Shown piece by piece: positions 49,016-59,329 of a stretch of DNA of 64,000 nt. The notes beneath the pieces are model-generated. The model did not search any database. It had not been told where the DNA came from and was given only the letters and a program-made list of their open reading frames with translations. Numbering within the stretch: the first letter of the stretch is position 1; each line of letters begins with the position of its first letter. Made by a program: the position numbers and the translations under genes. This stretch comes from an uncultured Oxalicibacterium sp. (lineage in GTDB: Bacteria > Pseudomonadota > Gammaproteobacteria > Burkholderiales > Burkholderiaceae_D): NCBI RefSeq assembly GCF_913776015.1, contig NZ_CAJYMD010000001.1, positions 1-64,000 on the forward strand, in the 5' to 3' direction.

Positions 49016-49738
49016 TTAACGTACCGGCAAGAACTGGATGAAGCCGCCGCCAATCAGGTTCTGCACATAGTTGATGCCGGCACGCCGGTATTTCTCTGTC
49101 ATGAAGGTTGCCAGCACATCGAGCCGACCGACGATCTTGCCGAATTCACGCTCGAAACTCAGATTGCGCGCGCCGGTACCGATGTCGTCTGCCAGCAGCA
49201 AAGGCTGACCATTGGCATCACGCCGACTACCCAGCAGCCATACGGCGATTTCCACATTGCGTGCTGCGTTATAGAGATGCTGCGCATCGAGGCTATCGAC
49301 CAGGAAGAATTCCGTCTTGCCGCCATGCGCGGCGATGATCATGTCGGCCGTGGCGTAGATGAAGGCCGCCACGCGATCGCCCGCGAAATCGGGCCGCAAT
49401 GCCAGCGACAAGGCGCGGATGTCGCGTTCGCCCTGCAAACCGGGCCACGGCGCGCGCTGCTCGATCGTGCTGCGCACCTTGCCGATGGCATCTTCACGGC
49501 TGGCTGCCGTCTTCTTCCACTCGGCTGGATTACGCCGGTACAGCTTGTCCATCAGCAGGTAGAGGCTGTCGAGGTTGTAACGCATGGTGATCGTCGCCAT
49601 GCGATTGGTATCGGACTGCCCCATTTCACCGCCACCGCTGGTCATGCCGCGCACTTCGCCACGCGGACCTGGCGCTGTCGAACAAGCACTCAACAATGCG
49701 GCCAGACCCAGCACCAACATCATCGTTACGCGCATCAT
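49016..49738 (-). CDS. Hypothetical lipoprotein
   Basis: A 240-residue protein with a lipoprotein signal: MMRVTMMLVLGLAALLSAC with lipobox LSAC (cysteine 19), then a Gly-rich linker. The mature part is mostly alpha-helical with no domain I recognise; YNLDSLYLLMDKLYRRNPAEWKK and DRVAAFIYATADMIIAAHGGKTEFFLVDSL are its most regular parts. Convergent with recJ (52 bases between stops). It is probably periplasmic-facing, function unknown. Confidence 0.7.
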   Translation of the reverse strand: MMRVTMMLVLGLAALLSACSTAPGPRGEVRGMTSGGGEMGQSDTNRMATITMRYNLDSLYLLMDKLYRRNPAEWKKTAASREDAIGKVRSTIEQRAPWPGLQGERDIRALSLALRPDFAGDRVAAFIYATADMIIAAHGGKTEFFLVDSLDAQHLYNAARNVEIAVWLLGSRRDANGQPLLLADDIGTGARNLSFEREFGKIVGRLDVLATFMTEKYRRAGINYVQNLIGGGFIQFLPVR

Positions 49739-49835
49739 CTTTTCCTTGTCAAAATGACCAGTCCTGGATCATGCCACGGAATACTTGCGCAGGCGACTAC
49801 TACAGCCGGCACACTGAAAAAGACCGTCGAGCAGG

Positions 49836-49841
49836 TATAAT
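49836..49841 (+). promoter_or_regulatory. Candidate -10 box for prfB
   Basis: AGGTATAATCACC: TATAAT 28 bases before the prfB ATG. The -35 is weak. Confidence 0.4.
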
Positions 49842-49869
49842 CACCGGTTTGATTGCAAAAGAAAACATC

Positions 49870-50974
49870 ATGGAAGCCGAACGCCTCAATTCCCTACAAT
49901 CCCTGCTGACCGATCTGGCCGATCGCGAAGCCGAACTTCGGAGGTATCTTTGACTTCGATGTGAAGTCGGAGAAACTCGAACAAGTCAACGGGGAACTCG
50001 AAGACCCCGACGTCTGGAACGATCCCAAGCGCGCCCAGGATCTGGGCAAGGAAAAAAAGTCGCTGGAAGCGATCGTCCACACCCTGATCAAGATCGACAG
50101 CGAACTGGCCGATGCACGCGACCTGTTCGAGATGGCGCGCGAAGAAAATGACGATGACACCATTGTCGCCATCGAAGCCGATGCGCAGGAACTGCTGAAG
50201 CTGGTTGAAGAGATGGAATTCCGTCGCATGTTCAGCAACCCGCTGGATGCGAACAACTGCTTCATCGATATTCAAGCCGGTGCCGGCGGTACGGAAGCGC
50301 AAGACTGGGCGTCCATGCTGCTGCGGCAGTATTTGCGCTATTGCGAACGCAAGGGCTTCAAGGTTGAAATTCTCGAACAGTCCGATGGCGAGGTTGCCGG
50401 CATCAAGACCGCGACGCTGAAAGTCGAGGGGGAATATGCCTATGGCTTCCTGCGTACCGAAACCGGTGTGCATCGTCTCGTGCGTAAGTCGCCTTTCGAT
50501 TCGGCCAATGGTCGTCACACATCGTTTTCGAGTCTGTTCGTCTATCCCGAAGTCGATGATTCGATCGACATCGAGATCAACCCGGCCGACGTGCGTATCG
50601 ATACCTACCGTGCTTCGGGCGCGGGTGGTCAGCACATCAACAAAACCGACTCCGCCGTACGTCTGACGCACGGCCCGTCGGGCATCGTCGTGCAATGCCA
50701 GAACGACCGTTCGCAGCATCGCAACAAGGCCGAAGCATGGGACATGCTGAAAGCCAAGCTGTACGAACTCGAACTGCGCAACCGCATGAGTGAACAGCAA
50801 AAGCTTGAGGACTCCAAGACCGATGTCGGCTGGGGTCACCAGATTCGTTCGTACGTGCTCGACCAGTCGCGCATCAAGGATCTGCGTACCAACTTCGAGA
50901 CCGGCAACACCAAGGCCGTGCTCGATGGCGATCTGGACGACTTCATCGCCGCCTCGCTCAAGCAGGGCGTGTAA
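49870..50974 (+). CDS. prfB: Peptide chain release factor 2, with programmed +1 frameshift
   Basis: RF2 reads UGA and UAA stops. The first 27 residues ([20 protein letters not shown] and on, to RRYL) end at an in-frame TGA at 49951-49953; translation shifts +1 so that the TGA is read as GAC, giving a 367-residue protein from 49870-49950 plus 49952-50974. Signatures: SPF anticodon-like motif in KSPFDSANG, and the GGQ motif [16 protein letters not shown] that enters the peptidyl transferase centre. The frame then runs to a TAA just before lysS. Confidence 0.96.
49940..49954 (+). other. prfB programmed +1 frameshift site
   Basis: GGAGGTATCTTTGAC: an internal Shine-Dalgarno-like GGAGG, the slippery CTT, and the in-frame TGA followed by C. 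This is the canonical RF2 autoregulatory site: low RF2 lets the ribosome slip to the +1 frame. Confidence 0.97.
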
Positions 50975-51049
50975 TCGGCAGCACGTGCGGTATGAACGCA
51001 CGTGCTCATTTCATTTTTATCTTACGTACCCAACCGATCGTTGCATTCC

Positions 51050-52582
51050 ATGACCACGCATACTGACGCCGCCGCTCCACTGCCACAGGACGAAAACAAG
51101 ATCATCGCCGAGCGCCGTGCCAAGCTCGCTACACTGCGCACGCAAGGCGTGGCCTTCCCCAACGATTTTCGCCCGCAACACAAGGCTGCGGAACTGCACG
51201 AGCAATACGACGGCAAGACCCGTGAAGAACTCGAAGCCGCGCCAGCAACGGTCGTTTTGGCCGGCCGCATGATGCTCAAGCGCGAAGCCGGCAAGAAGGC
51301 AGCATTTGCGACCTTGCAGGATGCCTCGGGCGCACGCGCCGATGGCCGTATCCAGATTTACGTCCAACTGGATCAGGTCGGGGAAGAAGCGATGGCTGCC
51401 CTGCACCACTACGATCTGGGCGACATCCTAGGCGTGACCGGCACCTTGTTCAAGACCAAGACCGATGAACTCACGATCAAGGTTTCCGAACTGCGCCTGA
51501 TCACTAAATCGCTGCGCCCGCTGCCGGACAAATTCCACGGTCTGGCCGATCAGGAAACCAAGTATCGCCAGCGCTACGTCGATCTGATCATGAACGAAGA
51601 GACGCGTCGTACATTCAAGGCGCGTACGGCAGCCATCGCTTCCATTCGTAATTTCATGGCAAAGAATGACTTCATGGAAGTCGAAACGCCGATGCTGCAC
51701 ACGATTCCGGGCGGCGCGTCGGCTAAACCGTTCATCACGCATCACAATGCGCTCGACATGCAGATGTTCTTGCGTATCGCGCCGGAGCTGTATCTGAAAC
51801 GCTTGGTCGTCGGCGGCTTTGATCGCGTGTTCGAAATCAATCGCAACTTCCGTAATGAAGGCGTCTCGATCCGCCACAATCCGGAATTCACGATGATGGA
51901 GTTCTACGCTGCCTACACCGATTACAAATGGCTGATGGATTTCACCGAAGCCGTGATTCGCCAGGCAGCCATCGATGCGCACGGTACGGCGACACTGACC
52001 TACGGCGGCCGTGAACTCGATCTGGCTAAACCATTTCATCGCCTGACCATCGTCGAAGCCATCAACAAGTACGCGCCCGGCTACACGGACGAACAACTCA
52101 ACGACGCCGCATTCATCAAGCAGGAATTGCTGAAATTTGGTGTCAAGCCGCATGCACATTCAGGTCTCGGCGCATTGCAACTGGCCCTGTTCGAGGAAAC
52201 GGCCGAAGCCCAATTGTGGGAACCGACCTACATCATCGACTATCCGGTTGAAGTCTCGCCACTGGCACGTGCATCGGATACACGTGAAGGCATTACCGAG
52301 CGTTTCGAATTGTTCATGGTCGGCCGCGAAATCGCCAATGGCTTCTCGGAATTGAACGACGCCGAAGACCAGGCCGCACGCTTCCAGGCACAAGTTGCCG
52401 CAAAGGACGCTGGCGATGAAGAAGCCATGTATTACGATGCCGACTACATCCGTGCACTCGAATACGGCATGCCGCCAGCCGGCGGTTGCGGTATCGGTAT
52501 CGATCGCCTGATGATGATCATCACCGATTCGCCGAACATTCGCGACGTGCTGCTGTTCCCCCACCTGCGCCGCGAAGAATAA
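51050..52582 (+). CDS. lysS: Lysyl-tRNA synthetase, class II
   Basis: Charges tRNA-Lys. The 510-residue protein has an N-terminal OB anticodon-binding domain, class II motif 1 region [20 protein letters not shown], motif 2 with [20 protein letters not shown] and motif 3 [12 protein letters not shown]. The ATG at 51050 agrees with the family; the frame opens to 51002. 75 bases after prfB, the same pairing as in E. coli, so co-transcription is likely. Confidence 0.96.
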   Translation: MTTHTDAAAPLPQDENKIIAERRAKLATLRTQGVAFPNDFRPQHKAAELHEQYDGKTREELEAAPATVVLAGRMMLKREAGKKAAFATLQDASGARADGRIQIYVQLDQVGEEAMAALHHYDLGDILGVTGTLFKTKTDELTIKVSELRLITKSLRPLPDKFHGLADQETKYRQRYVDLIMNEETRRTFKARTAAIASIRNFMAKNDFMEVETPMLHTIPGGASAKPFITHHNALDMQMFLRIAPELYLKRLVVGGFDRVFEINRNFRNEGVSIRHNPEFTMMEFYAAYTDYKWLMDFTEAVIRQAAIDAHGTATLTYGGRELDLAKPFHRLTIVEAINKYAPGYTDEQLNDAAFIKQELLKFGVKPHAHSGLGALQLALFEETAEAQLWEPTYIIDYPVEVSPLARASDTREGITERFELFMVGREIANGFSELNDAEDQAARFQAQVAAKDAGDEEAMYYDADYIRALEYGMPPAGGCGIGIDRLMMIITDSPNIRDVLLFPHLRREE

Positions 52583-52601
52583 ACTTACATTGCTCCACGG
52601 A

Positions 52602-52630
52602 AAGGACTGCTACGGCAGTCCTTTTTTCTT
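52602..52630 (+). terminator. Terminator after lysS
   Basis: AAGGACTGC pairs with GCAGTCCTT over a TACG tetraloop, with a T-rich tail. Confidence 0.9.
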
Positions 52631-52789
52631 ATATGCCGGATGCCTGCTTGTCTGTTGGCAACCAAAATTGCACCTTGATGTCTGAGTAACATCGTCTTAC
52701 AACTTACACAGGTTCATGCTTTTTATTTATCTGTGTGTCCGTAATACTTTGTACGTGATCAACAACCAGTTCCCTCAACGGAGGACATC

Positions 52790-53440
52790 ATGGAAGCCAA
52801 CAACAATTCGAATCGCCTTCATCCCCTGGTCGCGGCAGCTGCCATTGCCGTCTTGCTGGTTAGCCTCGTCGGTGTTGCCGCAATGACCGGCTTGCTGCCG
52901 ACCTCCAATAGCTCCAACCGTGACAACAAGGAAATTGCCGCCCAGCAGGCTGAATTGAAAGCTGCGGAAGAAAAAGCGGCTGCAGCAGAGGCCGAGGCCA
53001 AGGTCGCAGCAGACAAGGCTGCGCAATTACGCAAGGAAGAAGAACGTCGCCGTGCTGCAGCAGCAAAGGCGGATGATCGTCCAACCCAAGTGGCGCAAGC
53101 GCCGATTTGCCATAACTGCGGTCGCGTCGAATCGGTACGTACCGTCCAGACTGCCGGTCAGCCTAGCGGCGTCGGCGTCGTCGGCGGTGCTGTCGTCGGT
53201 GGTTTGCTCGGTAACCAGATTGGCGGCGGCAATGGCAAAACCCTGGCCACAGTCGCAGGTGCCGTAGGCGGCGGCTATGCCGGTAACGAGATTGAAAAAC
53301 GCACACGCACGCATACCACGTACCAGGTCCGCGTCCGTATGGAAGACGGTAACATCCGCACCTTCCCTTACAACAATCCGCCACAATGGTCTGAAGGTGA
53401 CCGCGTACGTGTTGTCGACGGTTATCTGCGCGCCCGCTAA
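52790..53440 (+). CDS. Glycine-zipper (2TM) membrane-anchored protein with Ala/Glu coiled coil
   Basis: A 216-residue protein in three parts. A single N-terminal membrane anchor (about 12-35, HPLVAAAAIAVLLVSLVGVA), an Ala/Glu/Lys coiled coil (about 47-95), and a C-terminal glycine-zipper domain (VVGGAVVGGLLGNQIGGG and VAGAVGGGYAGNEIEK), the Rick_17kDa/SlyB-like type found in outer-membrane-linked proteins. Between them lies a possible zinc or redox pair, ICHNCG. No signal-cleavage or lipobox is apparent. Function unknown; alone in its transcription unit. Confidence 0.72.
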   Translation: MEANNNSNRLHPLVAAAAIAVLLVSLVGVAAMTGLLPTSNSSNRDNKEIAAQQAELKAAEEKAAAAEAEAKVAADKAAQLRKEEERRRAAAAKADDRPTQVAQAPICHNCGRVESVRTVQTAGQPSGVGVVGGAVVGGLLGNQIGGGNGKTLATVAGAVGGGYAGNEIEKRTRTHTTYQVRVRMEDGNIRTFPYNNPPQWSEGDRVRVVDGYLRAR

Positions 53441-53462
53441 TTCGCTAATCGGCGAGGCAAAC

Positions 53463-53492
53463 AAAAAAGAGCGGCTTCAAGCCGCTCTTTTT
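53463..53492. terminator. Terminator after the glycine-zipper gene
   Basis: GAGCGGC pairs with GCCGCTC across TTCAA, between A and T runs. It can serve this gene and the converging isc operon. Confidence 0.9.
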
Positions 53493-53501
53493 ATTGGATG
53501 A

Positions 53502-53696
53502 TCATTTTGCTTCATCTATCCATGCCATCTGGATCGCTTCCAGAATTTTTTCGCCGGAATTGTTCGGGTTGTCGTCGAAGTCTTCCAGTTCGCACACCCA
53601 GCGATGCAGATCGGTAAAGCGCACCGTCAAGGGATCGATGTCAGGGAATTTGTCGTTGAGTTCTTCTGCGATGCGAATCGTATCAGTCCATTTCAT
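53502..53696 (-). CDS. iscX: Fe-S assembly protein IscX
   Basis: A 64-residue acidic protein that binds IscS and may regulate Fe-S assembly. [27 protein letters not shown] followed by [16 protein letters not shown] and [14 protein letters not shown] matches IscX. The ATG at 53696 has GGAG seven bases ahead. It follows fdx after 11 bases, the last gene of the isc operon. Confidence 0.93.
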   Translation of the reverse strand: MKWTDTIRIAEELNDKFPDIDPLTVRFTDLHRWVCELEDFDDNPNNSGEKILEAIQMAWIDEAK

Positions 53697-53707
53697 GCTC
53701 ACACTCC

Positions 53708-54046
53708 TCAATGATGTTCGCTAGCGTGATTGATGGTGTAGCGCGGAATCTCCACGACCAGATCTTCATCGGCCACAATTGCCTGGCACGACAAGCGCGA
53801 TTGCGCTTCCAGTCCCCAAGCCTTGTCGAGCAAATCCTCTTCCTTTTCTTCGGCTTCATTCAGCGAATCGAAACCCTCACGCACGATGATGTGACAGGTG
53901 GTGCAGGCACAGGATTTTTCGCAGGCATGTTCAATGTCAATGTCATGTTCCAGCAAGGCGTCACAGACAGTCTTGCCGGCAGGCGCTTCGATGACCGCGC
54001 CGTCAGGGCACAAAATATGATGGGGAAGAACGACGATTTGGGGCAC
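53708..54046 (-). CDS. fdx: 2Fe-2S ferredoxin of the ISC system
   Basis: Electron carrier for Fe-S cluster assembly. The 112-residue adrenodoxin-type protein binds its cluster at Cys42, Cys48, Cys51 and Cys87 ([10 protein letters not shown], then SRLSCQ). The start is GTG at 54046, with GAGG eight bases before. iscX follows 11 bases on. Confidence 0.95.
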   Translation of the reverse strand: MPQIVVLPHHILCPDGAVIEAPAGKTVCDALLEHDIDIEHACEKSCACTTCHIIVREGFDSLNEAEEKEEDLLDKAWGLEAQSRLSCQAIVADEDLVVEIPRYTINHASEHH

Positions 54047-54099
54047 TTGAACTACCTCTGCAAATGAAATATTCGGTTCGATTGAAATAGGTTTGGGAA

Positions 54100-55962
54100 T
54101 CAGACTTCATCCAGCTTCTTGCCGGACAACGCGGTACGCACGCTGCGATCCATGCGGCGCGCAGCAAATTCCTCCGTTCCATGCGCGAGCGCATGCACGG
54201 CCGCCTTGATCACTTCGTGATCGTCGCCACCGGCTGCCTGCCTTACCAGATCAAGCAAGCGGACAACCTCGGCACGTTCGTCATCGGAAAGCAGATTGCC
54301 ATCGGCATCGAGTGCCGATTGCGTCGCCAGCACAATGCGCTCTGCGTCGACCTGCTCTTCACGCAACGCGCGTGCAAGCATGTCATGATCGGCAGACTGG
54401 AAGGAATCCTGCAGCATCTGGGCAATCTGATCGTCGCCCAGACCGTAAGACGGTTTGACGCTGATCGAGGCTTCGACGCCCGAGCGCAATTCACGCGCGG
54501 AAACCGACAACAAACCATCGGCATCGACCTGGTACGTCACACGGATGCGTGCCGCGCCGGCAGCCATTGGTGGAATGCCGCGCAGCTCGAAACGCGCGAG
54601 CGAACGGCAATCGCTGACCAGCTCGCGCTCACCCTGGACAATGTGAATCGCCATCGCGGTCTGGCCGTCCTTGAAGGTGGTGAATTCCTGAGCACGGGCA
54701 CAGGGAATCGTCGAATTGCGCGGAATGACTTTCTCGACCAATCCGCCCATCGTCTCGATACCGAGCGACAGTGGGATCACATCGAGCAGCAACCAGTCAT
54801 CGCCGGCAGTACGATTACCCGCCAGCAGATTGGCCTGGATCGCCGCACCCAACGCCACCACCTTGTCGGGATCGATATTGCCGAGCGGAGGTGCACCAAA
54901 ATATTCGCCAACCGCCTTGCGTACGTGCGGCATGCGCGTGGCACCGCCGACAAGTACGACGCCATCGACATCGTCCACTGACAATTGCGCATCGCGCAAT
55001 GCCTTGCGCGTCGGCGCCAGCGTCTTGGCAACCAGATTCTGCGTCATCTCGGCAAACTCGGTGGCGCTTAATGTCAGGCGCACTTCTTCGCCGGTACTCA
55101 AGACTGCATCGATATGCGTTTCGGCACGACTCGACAACAGTTCCTTGGCTTCACGCGCCTTGACCATCAACAGACTGGTGTCTTCATCCGACAAGGGCGA
55201 CAACCCCGCTTGCTGAATGATCCAGCAGAAAAGGCGATGATCAAAATCGTCACCACCGAGCGCCGAATCACCACCGGTCGCAAGGACCTCGAATACGCCT
55301 TTAGTCAGCTTCAGAATCGAAATGTCGAATGTGCCGCCGCCAAGGTCATAGACCGCAAAAATACCTTCCGAAGCATTGTCGAGGCCATAGGCAATCGCGG
55401 CAGCCGTCGGCTCATTCAGCAGACGCAATACGTTCAGGCCGGCCAGCTTGGCAGCATCCTTGGTCGCCTGACGTTGCGCATCATCGAAATAAGCCGGTAC
55501 CGTAATGACCGCACCGACCAGATCGTCGCCCAATGCATCCTCCGCACGCTGACGCAGCGTTGCCAGAATATTGGCCGAAGTCTCGACCGGACTCTTGATG
55601 CCGCCAACCGTCTTCAATTGCACCATGCCTGGCGAATCGATGAAGTCATACGGCAGGTTTTCGACATAGGCGATATCTTTCAGGCCACGGCCCATGAAGC
55701 GCTTGACCGAAACGATGGTGTTCTTCGGATCGCTGTTTTGCGCAGCCTGTGCCTTGTGCCCGATATGTGCATTGCCATCCGGCAGATAGCGGACGACCGA
55801 TGGCAACAGCGTGCGCCCTTCTTCGTCGCTCAACACTTCAGGCACGCTATTGCGCACAGTCGCCACCAGCGAATTGGTCGTTCCAAGATCGATCCCCACC
55901 GCCAGCCGGTGCTGATGCGGCGCGGTGGACATGCCGGGTTCTGCGATTTGAAGTAAAGCCAT
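54100..55962 (-). CDS. hscA: Fe-S chaperone HscA
   Basis: Hsp70-class ATPase that releases clusters from IscU with HscB. The 620-residue protein has the phosphate loop [18 protein letters not shown] (about 22-39), [31 protein letters not shown]-type motif [13 protein letters not shown], and a substrate domain near 400-500. It lacks the EEVD-like end of DnaK. An ATG at 55932 is a possible alternative start. 64 bases after hscB. Confidence 0.95.
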   Translation of the reverse strand: MALLQIAEPGMSTAPHQHRLAVGIDLGTTNSLVATVRNSVPEVLSDEEGRTLLPSVVRYLPDGNAHIGHKAQAAQNSDPKNTIVSVKRFMGRGLKDIAYVENLPYDFIDSPGMVQLKTVGGIKSPVETSANILATLRQRAEDALGDDLVGAVITVPAYFDDAQRQATKDAAKLAGLNVLRLLNEPTAAAIAYGLDNASEGIFAVYDLGGGTFDISILKLTKGVFEVLATGGDSALGGDDFDHRLFCWIIQQAGLSPLSDEDTSLLMVKAREAKELLSSRAETHIDAVLSTGEEVRLTLSATEFAEMTQNLVAKTLAPTRKALRDAQLSVDDVDGVVLVGGATRMPHVRKAVGEYFGAPPLGNIDPDKVVALGAAIQANLLAGNRTAGDDWLLLDVIPLSLGIETMGGLVEKVIPRNSTIPCARAQEFTTFKDGQTAMAIHIVQGERELVSDCRSLARFELRGIPPMAAGAARIRVTYQVDADGLLSVSARELRSGVEASISVKPSYGLGDDQIAQMLQDSFQSADHDMLARALREEQVDAERIVLATQSALDADGNLLSDDERAEVVRLLDLVRQAAGGDDHEVIKAAVHALAHGTEEFAARRMDRSVRTALSGKKLDEV

Positions 55963-56026
55963 AACGATTGAATGCTTTGTAGTGTCTTGGTTTTATCCTG
56001 TGCATGGCACAGGATACAAGGAGAAA

Positions 56027-56539
56027 TCAGGCAAATGCATCCTGTGCATTGGCGACTTCCTCGGAAAATTTTTCCAGAAACATCAGTTGACGCACCAGAC
56101 CGGCTGCATCCTTGAACTGGCCTGCATCGAGCTGCGCGGCAATGGTCGTCAGCGTTTCCTTGCGTTCGGCGCGCAAGCCGGCTTCGAGCTTGTCTAGCGC
56201 AGCGGCATCCTTGTTGCCACGTGCATCGTCCAGCGTTTCGCGCCATTCCATCTGTTGCATCAGAAAGGTAACGGGCATCGCCGTATTGGATTCGACCTCA
56301 AGATCGATCCCATGCAATTCGCACAGATAGGCCGCGCGCTTGAACGGATTCTTGAGCGTCTTGTATGCCTCGTTCGCTCGTGTGGCCCATTGCATGGCAA
56401 CGCGCTTTTCGCTATCCGAGGCATTGGCGAAACGATCGGGATGCACCCTGCCCTGTACTTCGTGATAGGCACGATCCAGCGCCGACTGGTCGATCGCAAA
56501 CTGAACGGGGAGTTGAAAGAGTTCGAAGTGATTGTGCAT
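56027..56539 (-). CDS. hscB: Fe-S co-chaperone HscB
   Basis: A 170-residue J-domain protein. The J domain at 1-75 has the HPD motif in VHPDRFAN (His33-Pro34-Asp35), followed by the helical IscU-binding region. Starts 126 bases after iscA, with a hairpin in the gap; the ATG at 56539 gives the family N-terminus and has no obvious ribosome site. Confidence 0.93.
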   Translation of the reverse strand: MHNHFELFQLPVQFAIDQSALDRAYHEVQGRVHPDRFANASDSEKRVAMQWATRANEAYKTLKNPFKRAAYLCELHGIDLEVESNTAMPVTFLMQQMEWRETLDDARGNKDAAALDKLEAGLRAERKETLTTIAAQLDAGQFKDAAGLVRQLMFLEKFSEEVANAQDAFA

Positions 56540-56605
56540 GCTGCGTTGGCGATTGCTACGCGTGCCGCTGTTCGGCGTGGTTGGAAACAGGTCTCTGGTG
56601 TGCTG

Positions 56606-56636
56606 CAAACAAAAGAGCCTGCGCGTTGTCAGGCTC
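56606..56636 (-). terminator. Internal terminator or attenuator between iscA and hscB
   Basis: On the minus strand GAGCCTG pairs with CAGGCTC over eight bases and runs into TTTTGTTT. A seven-pair stem, so it is likely partial; it would lower hscBA-fdx-iscX expression relative to iscRSUA. Confidence 0.6.
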
Positions 56637-56665
56637 CGATGAAATGCGACTTCCGCCGCGATGAA

Positions 56666-56989
56666 TCAGATACGGAAGCTTTCTCCGCAACCGCACTCAT
56701 CCTTGACGTTCGGGTTATAGAACTTGAAGCCTTCGTTCAACCCTTCGCGCGCAAAATCGAGTTCGGTGCCATCGATGTACGGCAGGCTTTTCGGATCGAC
56801 GAAGACCTTCACGCCATGCGACTCGAACACACTGTCTTCGGCTGCGCTTTCATCCACATACTCAAGCTTGTAGGCCAGACCGGAGCAACCGGTCGTGCGA
56901 ACGCCAAAACGCAGGCCAATGCCCTTGCCGCGTCGCTCCATGTAGCGATTGATGTGTTTTGCCGCTTTTTCTGTCAATGTGATTGCCAT
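56666..56989 (-). CDS. iscA: Fe-S carrier protein IscA
   Basis: A-type carrier, 107 residues. Conserved cysteines Cys35 ([10 protein letters not shown]), Cys99 and Cys101 (DECGCGESF). The ATG at 56989 fits the family start [12 protein letters not shown]. 68 bases after iscU. Confidence 0.95.
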   Translation of the reverse strand: MAITLTEKAAKHINRYMERRGKGIGLRFGVRTTGCSGLAYKLEYVDESAAEDSVFESHGVKVFVDPKSLPYIDGTELDFAREGLNEGFKFYNPNVKDECGCGESFRI

Positions 56990-57057
56990 GATCTTCCACA
57001 CGAAAGGATGGTCGCTGCACATGCCGGTCATTACGACCCCATGTGCAAGAAACAAAT

Positions 57058-57462
57058 TTATGCCGCCTCTTGCGATTCCGCCGAACCGTGCTTGGTCTTG
57101 TAGTCCGCCACGGCAGCCTTGATGGCGTCTTCCGCCAGAATCGAACAGTGAATCTTCACCGGTGGCAAAGCCAGTTCTTCCGCAATCTGCGTATTCTTGA
57201 TTGCCAAGGCTTGATCCAGCGTCTTGCCCTTGACCCATTCGGTCACGAGCGACGAGGAAGCGATGGCCGAACCGCAACCATAGGTCTTGAACTTGGCATC
57301 TTCGATCACGCCGTCGGCACCGACCTTGATCTGCAATTTCATGACGTCACCACAGGCCGGCGCGCCGACCATGCCGGTGCCAACCGTTTCGTCGCCTTTT
57401 TCAAACGCACCGACGTTGCGCGGGTTTTCGTAATGATCGAGTACTTTGTCCGAGTAAGCCAT
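57058..57462 (-). CDS. iscU: Fe-S scaffold IscU
   Basis: Scaffold on which IscS builds 2Fe-2S clusters. The 134-residue protein has Cys37 with Asp39 ([11 protein letters not shown]), Cys63 (TYGCGSAI) and Cys106 ([13 protein letters not shown]), and the LPPVK motif (about 99-103) bound by HscA. The C-terminal tail is slightly extended (GSAESQEAA). Confidence 0.97.
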   Translation of the reverse strand: MAYSDKVLDHYENPRNVGAFEKGDETVGTGMVGAPACGDVMKLQIKVGADGVIEDAKFKTYGCGSAIASSSLVTEWVKGKTLDQALAIKNTQIAEELALPPVKIHCSILAEDAIKAAVADYKTKHGSAESQEAA

Positions 57463-57499
57463 TTTGATGCTCCTTGATTAATCTGCGCTTCAACAGCGA

Positions 57500-58753
57500 T
57501 TAGTGCGCTGCCCACTGGATCGTGCTGATATCGATCCCGTCTTTGTACATATCCCACAGCGGCGACAATTCGCGCAGCTTGGCAACTTTTTCCTTGATCA
57601 GGTTGATCGTGAAATCGACTTCGTCTTCGGTTGTAAAGCGACCGATCGTGAAGCGGATCGAGCTATGTGCGAGTTCATCGCTACGGCCCAGTGCACGCAA
57701 CACATAAGATGGTTCCAGGCTGGCCGAAGTACAAGCCGAACCCGACGACACTGCCAGATCCTTGATTGCCATGATCAGCGACTCGCCCTCGACGTAATTG
57801 AAGCTGACGTTGAGGTTGTGCGGCACACGGTGATCCATGTCGCCATTGACATAGACCTCTTCCATTTCCATCAGGCCCTTGGCCAAACGATCACGCAGGC
57901 CGCGAATACGGGCCAGTTCGCTATCCATCTCTTCACGTGCAATGCGGAAAGCCTCGCCCATGCCAACGATCTGGTGCGTAGCCAACGTACCCGAACGCAG
58001 GCCGCGTTCGTGACCACCACCATGCATCTGCGCTTCGATACGCACGCGCGGCTTGCGGCGCACATACAGGGCACCCACGCCTTTCGGGCCGTAGGTTTTG
58101 TGTGCCGAAAAACTCATCAGATCGACCTTGGTTTTTTCCAGATCGATCTTGACCTTGCCCGTCGCCTGCGCAGCATCGGAGTGAAAAATGATGCCTTTGC
58201 TACGGCACAGTTCACCGATTTCGTCGATCGGCTGCACGACGCCAATTTCATTGTTGACCAGCATGACCGACACCAGAATCGTGTCAGGACGAATTGCATC
58301 CGCCAGTTGCTGAATAGTGATCAGACCATTGTCTTGCGGCTGCAGATACGTCGCCTCAAAACCTTCGCGTTCGAGCTCGCGCACGGTATCCAGCACGGCC
58401 TTGTGCTCGGTCTTGACCGTGATGATGTGCTTACCCTTGGTCTTGTAGAAATGCGCCGCACCCTTGATTGCCAGGTTGTTGCTTTCGGTCGCACCCGACG
58501 TCCAGATGATTTCGCGCGAATCGGCATTCACCAACGCTGCGACCTGCTCGCGTGCATCTTCGACGGCCTTTTCGGCCGACCAGCCATACATATGGCTACG
58601 CGACGCAGGATTGCCGAACTGCTCGCGCAGGTAGGGAATCATCTTGTCAGCGACACGTGGATCGATTGGCGTGGTCGCCGAATAATCCATATAGATCGGG
58701 AAGTGCGGGGCCTTGATCGTGTCAAGCAGGCTTTTGTCTAACGGGGCATTCAT
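57500..58753 (-). CDS. iscS: Cysteine desulfurase IscS
   Basis: PLP enzyme supplying sulfur for Fe-S clusters and tRNA thiolation. The 417-residue protein has the PLP lysine at about Lys219 ([12 protein letters not shown]) and the catalytic Cys341 in [13 protein letters not shown]. An N-terminal extension of about 15 residues precedes the E. coli-like start, [15 protein letters not shown]. The ATG at 58753 is 17 bases after iscR; open sequence continues to 58906 without support. Confidence 0.97.
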   Translation of the reverse strand: MNAPLDKSLLDTIKAPHFPIYMDYSATTPIDPRVADKMIPYLREQFGNPASRSHMYGWSAEKAVEDAREQVAALVNADSREIIWTSGATESNNLAIKGAAHFYKTKGKHIITVKTEHKAVLDTVRELEREGFEATYLQPQDNGLITIQQLADAIRPDTILVSVMLVNNEIGVVQPIDEIGELCRSKGIIFHSDAAQATGKVKIDLEKTKVDLMSFSAHKTYGPKGVGALYVRRKPRVRIEAQMHGGGHERGLRSGTLATHQIVGMGEAFRIAREEMDSELARIRGLRDRLAKGLMEMEEVYVNGDMDHRVPHNLNVSFNYVEGESLIMAIKDLAVSSGSACTSASLEPSYVLRALGRSDELAHSSIRFTIGRFTTEDEVDFTINLIKEKVAKLRELSPLWDMYKDGIDISTIQWAAH

Positions 58754-58770
58754 CCATTTACTCCAAATAA

Positions 58771-59247
58771 TCAAACAGCAGCGTGACTGTTGCGATGCAT
58801 CACCACCACACGTTGCTCGGAAACCTTTTCTTTTTGCTGATCCACCAGATCTTTTAACGAAACCGAATCCAGATAATCGACCATCTTGGCATTCAGCGTG
58901 GCCCACAAATCATGGGTCATGCAGCGTCCGCCATTTTCGTGCGCCGGGCTATGGCAGTTTTCCTTGCCACCACATTGCGTGGCGTCCAGCGGCTCATCGA
59001 CGGCAATGATGATGTCGGCCACCGTCACGTCTTCCGCACGGCGCGCGAGATTGTAACCGCCTCCCGGACCACGCACAGACTCCACGATTTCATGGCGACG
59101 CAACTTGCCAAACAACTGCTCCAGATAGGAGAGCGAAATCTCCTGACGCTGACTGATCCCGGCCAGCGTGACCGGACCATTGTCCTGACGCAACGCCAAA
59201 TCGATCATCGCAGTCACGGCAAAACGCCCCTTTGTGGTCAAACGCAT
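58771..59247 (-). CDS. iscR: Fe-S cluster-responsive regulator IscR
   Basis: Rrf2-family repressor of the isc operon that binds a 2Fe-2S cluster. The 158-residue protein has a winged helix ([19 protein letters not shown], then [17 protein letters not shown]), and cluster residues Cys92, Cys98, Cys109 and His112 in QCGGKENC and [10 protein letters not shown]. The loop between the second and third cysteine is five residues longer than in E. coli IscR. First gene of the operon, with its own promoter and a candidate operator upstream. Confidence 0.96.
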   Translation of the reverse strand: MRLTTKGRFAVTAMIDLALRQDNGPVTLAGISQRQEISLSYLEQLFGKLRRHEIVESVRGPGGGYNLARRAEDVTVADIIIAVDEPLDATQCGGKENCHSPAHENGGRCMTHDLWATLNAKMVDYLDSVSLKDLVDQQKEKVSEQRVVVMHRNSHAAV

Positions 59248-59280
59248 ACGCTATTCCTCACACGGAAAGGATTAACCTGA

Positions 59281-59305
59281 GTGGTTGAATATTTTCGTCA
59301 AGTAT
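59281..59305 (-). promoter_or_regulatory. Candidate type 1 IscR binding site at the iscR promoter
   Basis: The minus-strand left half ATACTTGAC fits the IscR type 1 half-site, the 7-base spacer is A/T-rich, and the right half TTCAACCAC matches at six of nine positions. It overlaps the iscR -10 box and the start region, as expected for autorepression. Match judged by eye. Confidence 0.6.
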
Positions 59306-59329
59306 ATCAAACCCCACTAAATCTGTCAG
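59301..59329 (-). promoter_or_regulatory. iscR promoter
   Basis: Minus strand: -35 CTGACA (59329-59324), 17-base spacer, -10 TATACT (59306-59301), so transcription should start near 59294, about 47 bases before the iscR ATG. Confidence 0.7.

Noticed and set aside
57503-58741. Open frame of about 412 codons on the plus strand
   Set aside because: Antisense shadow of iscS.
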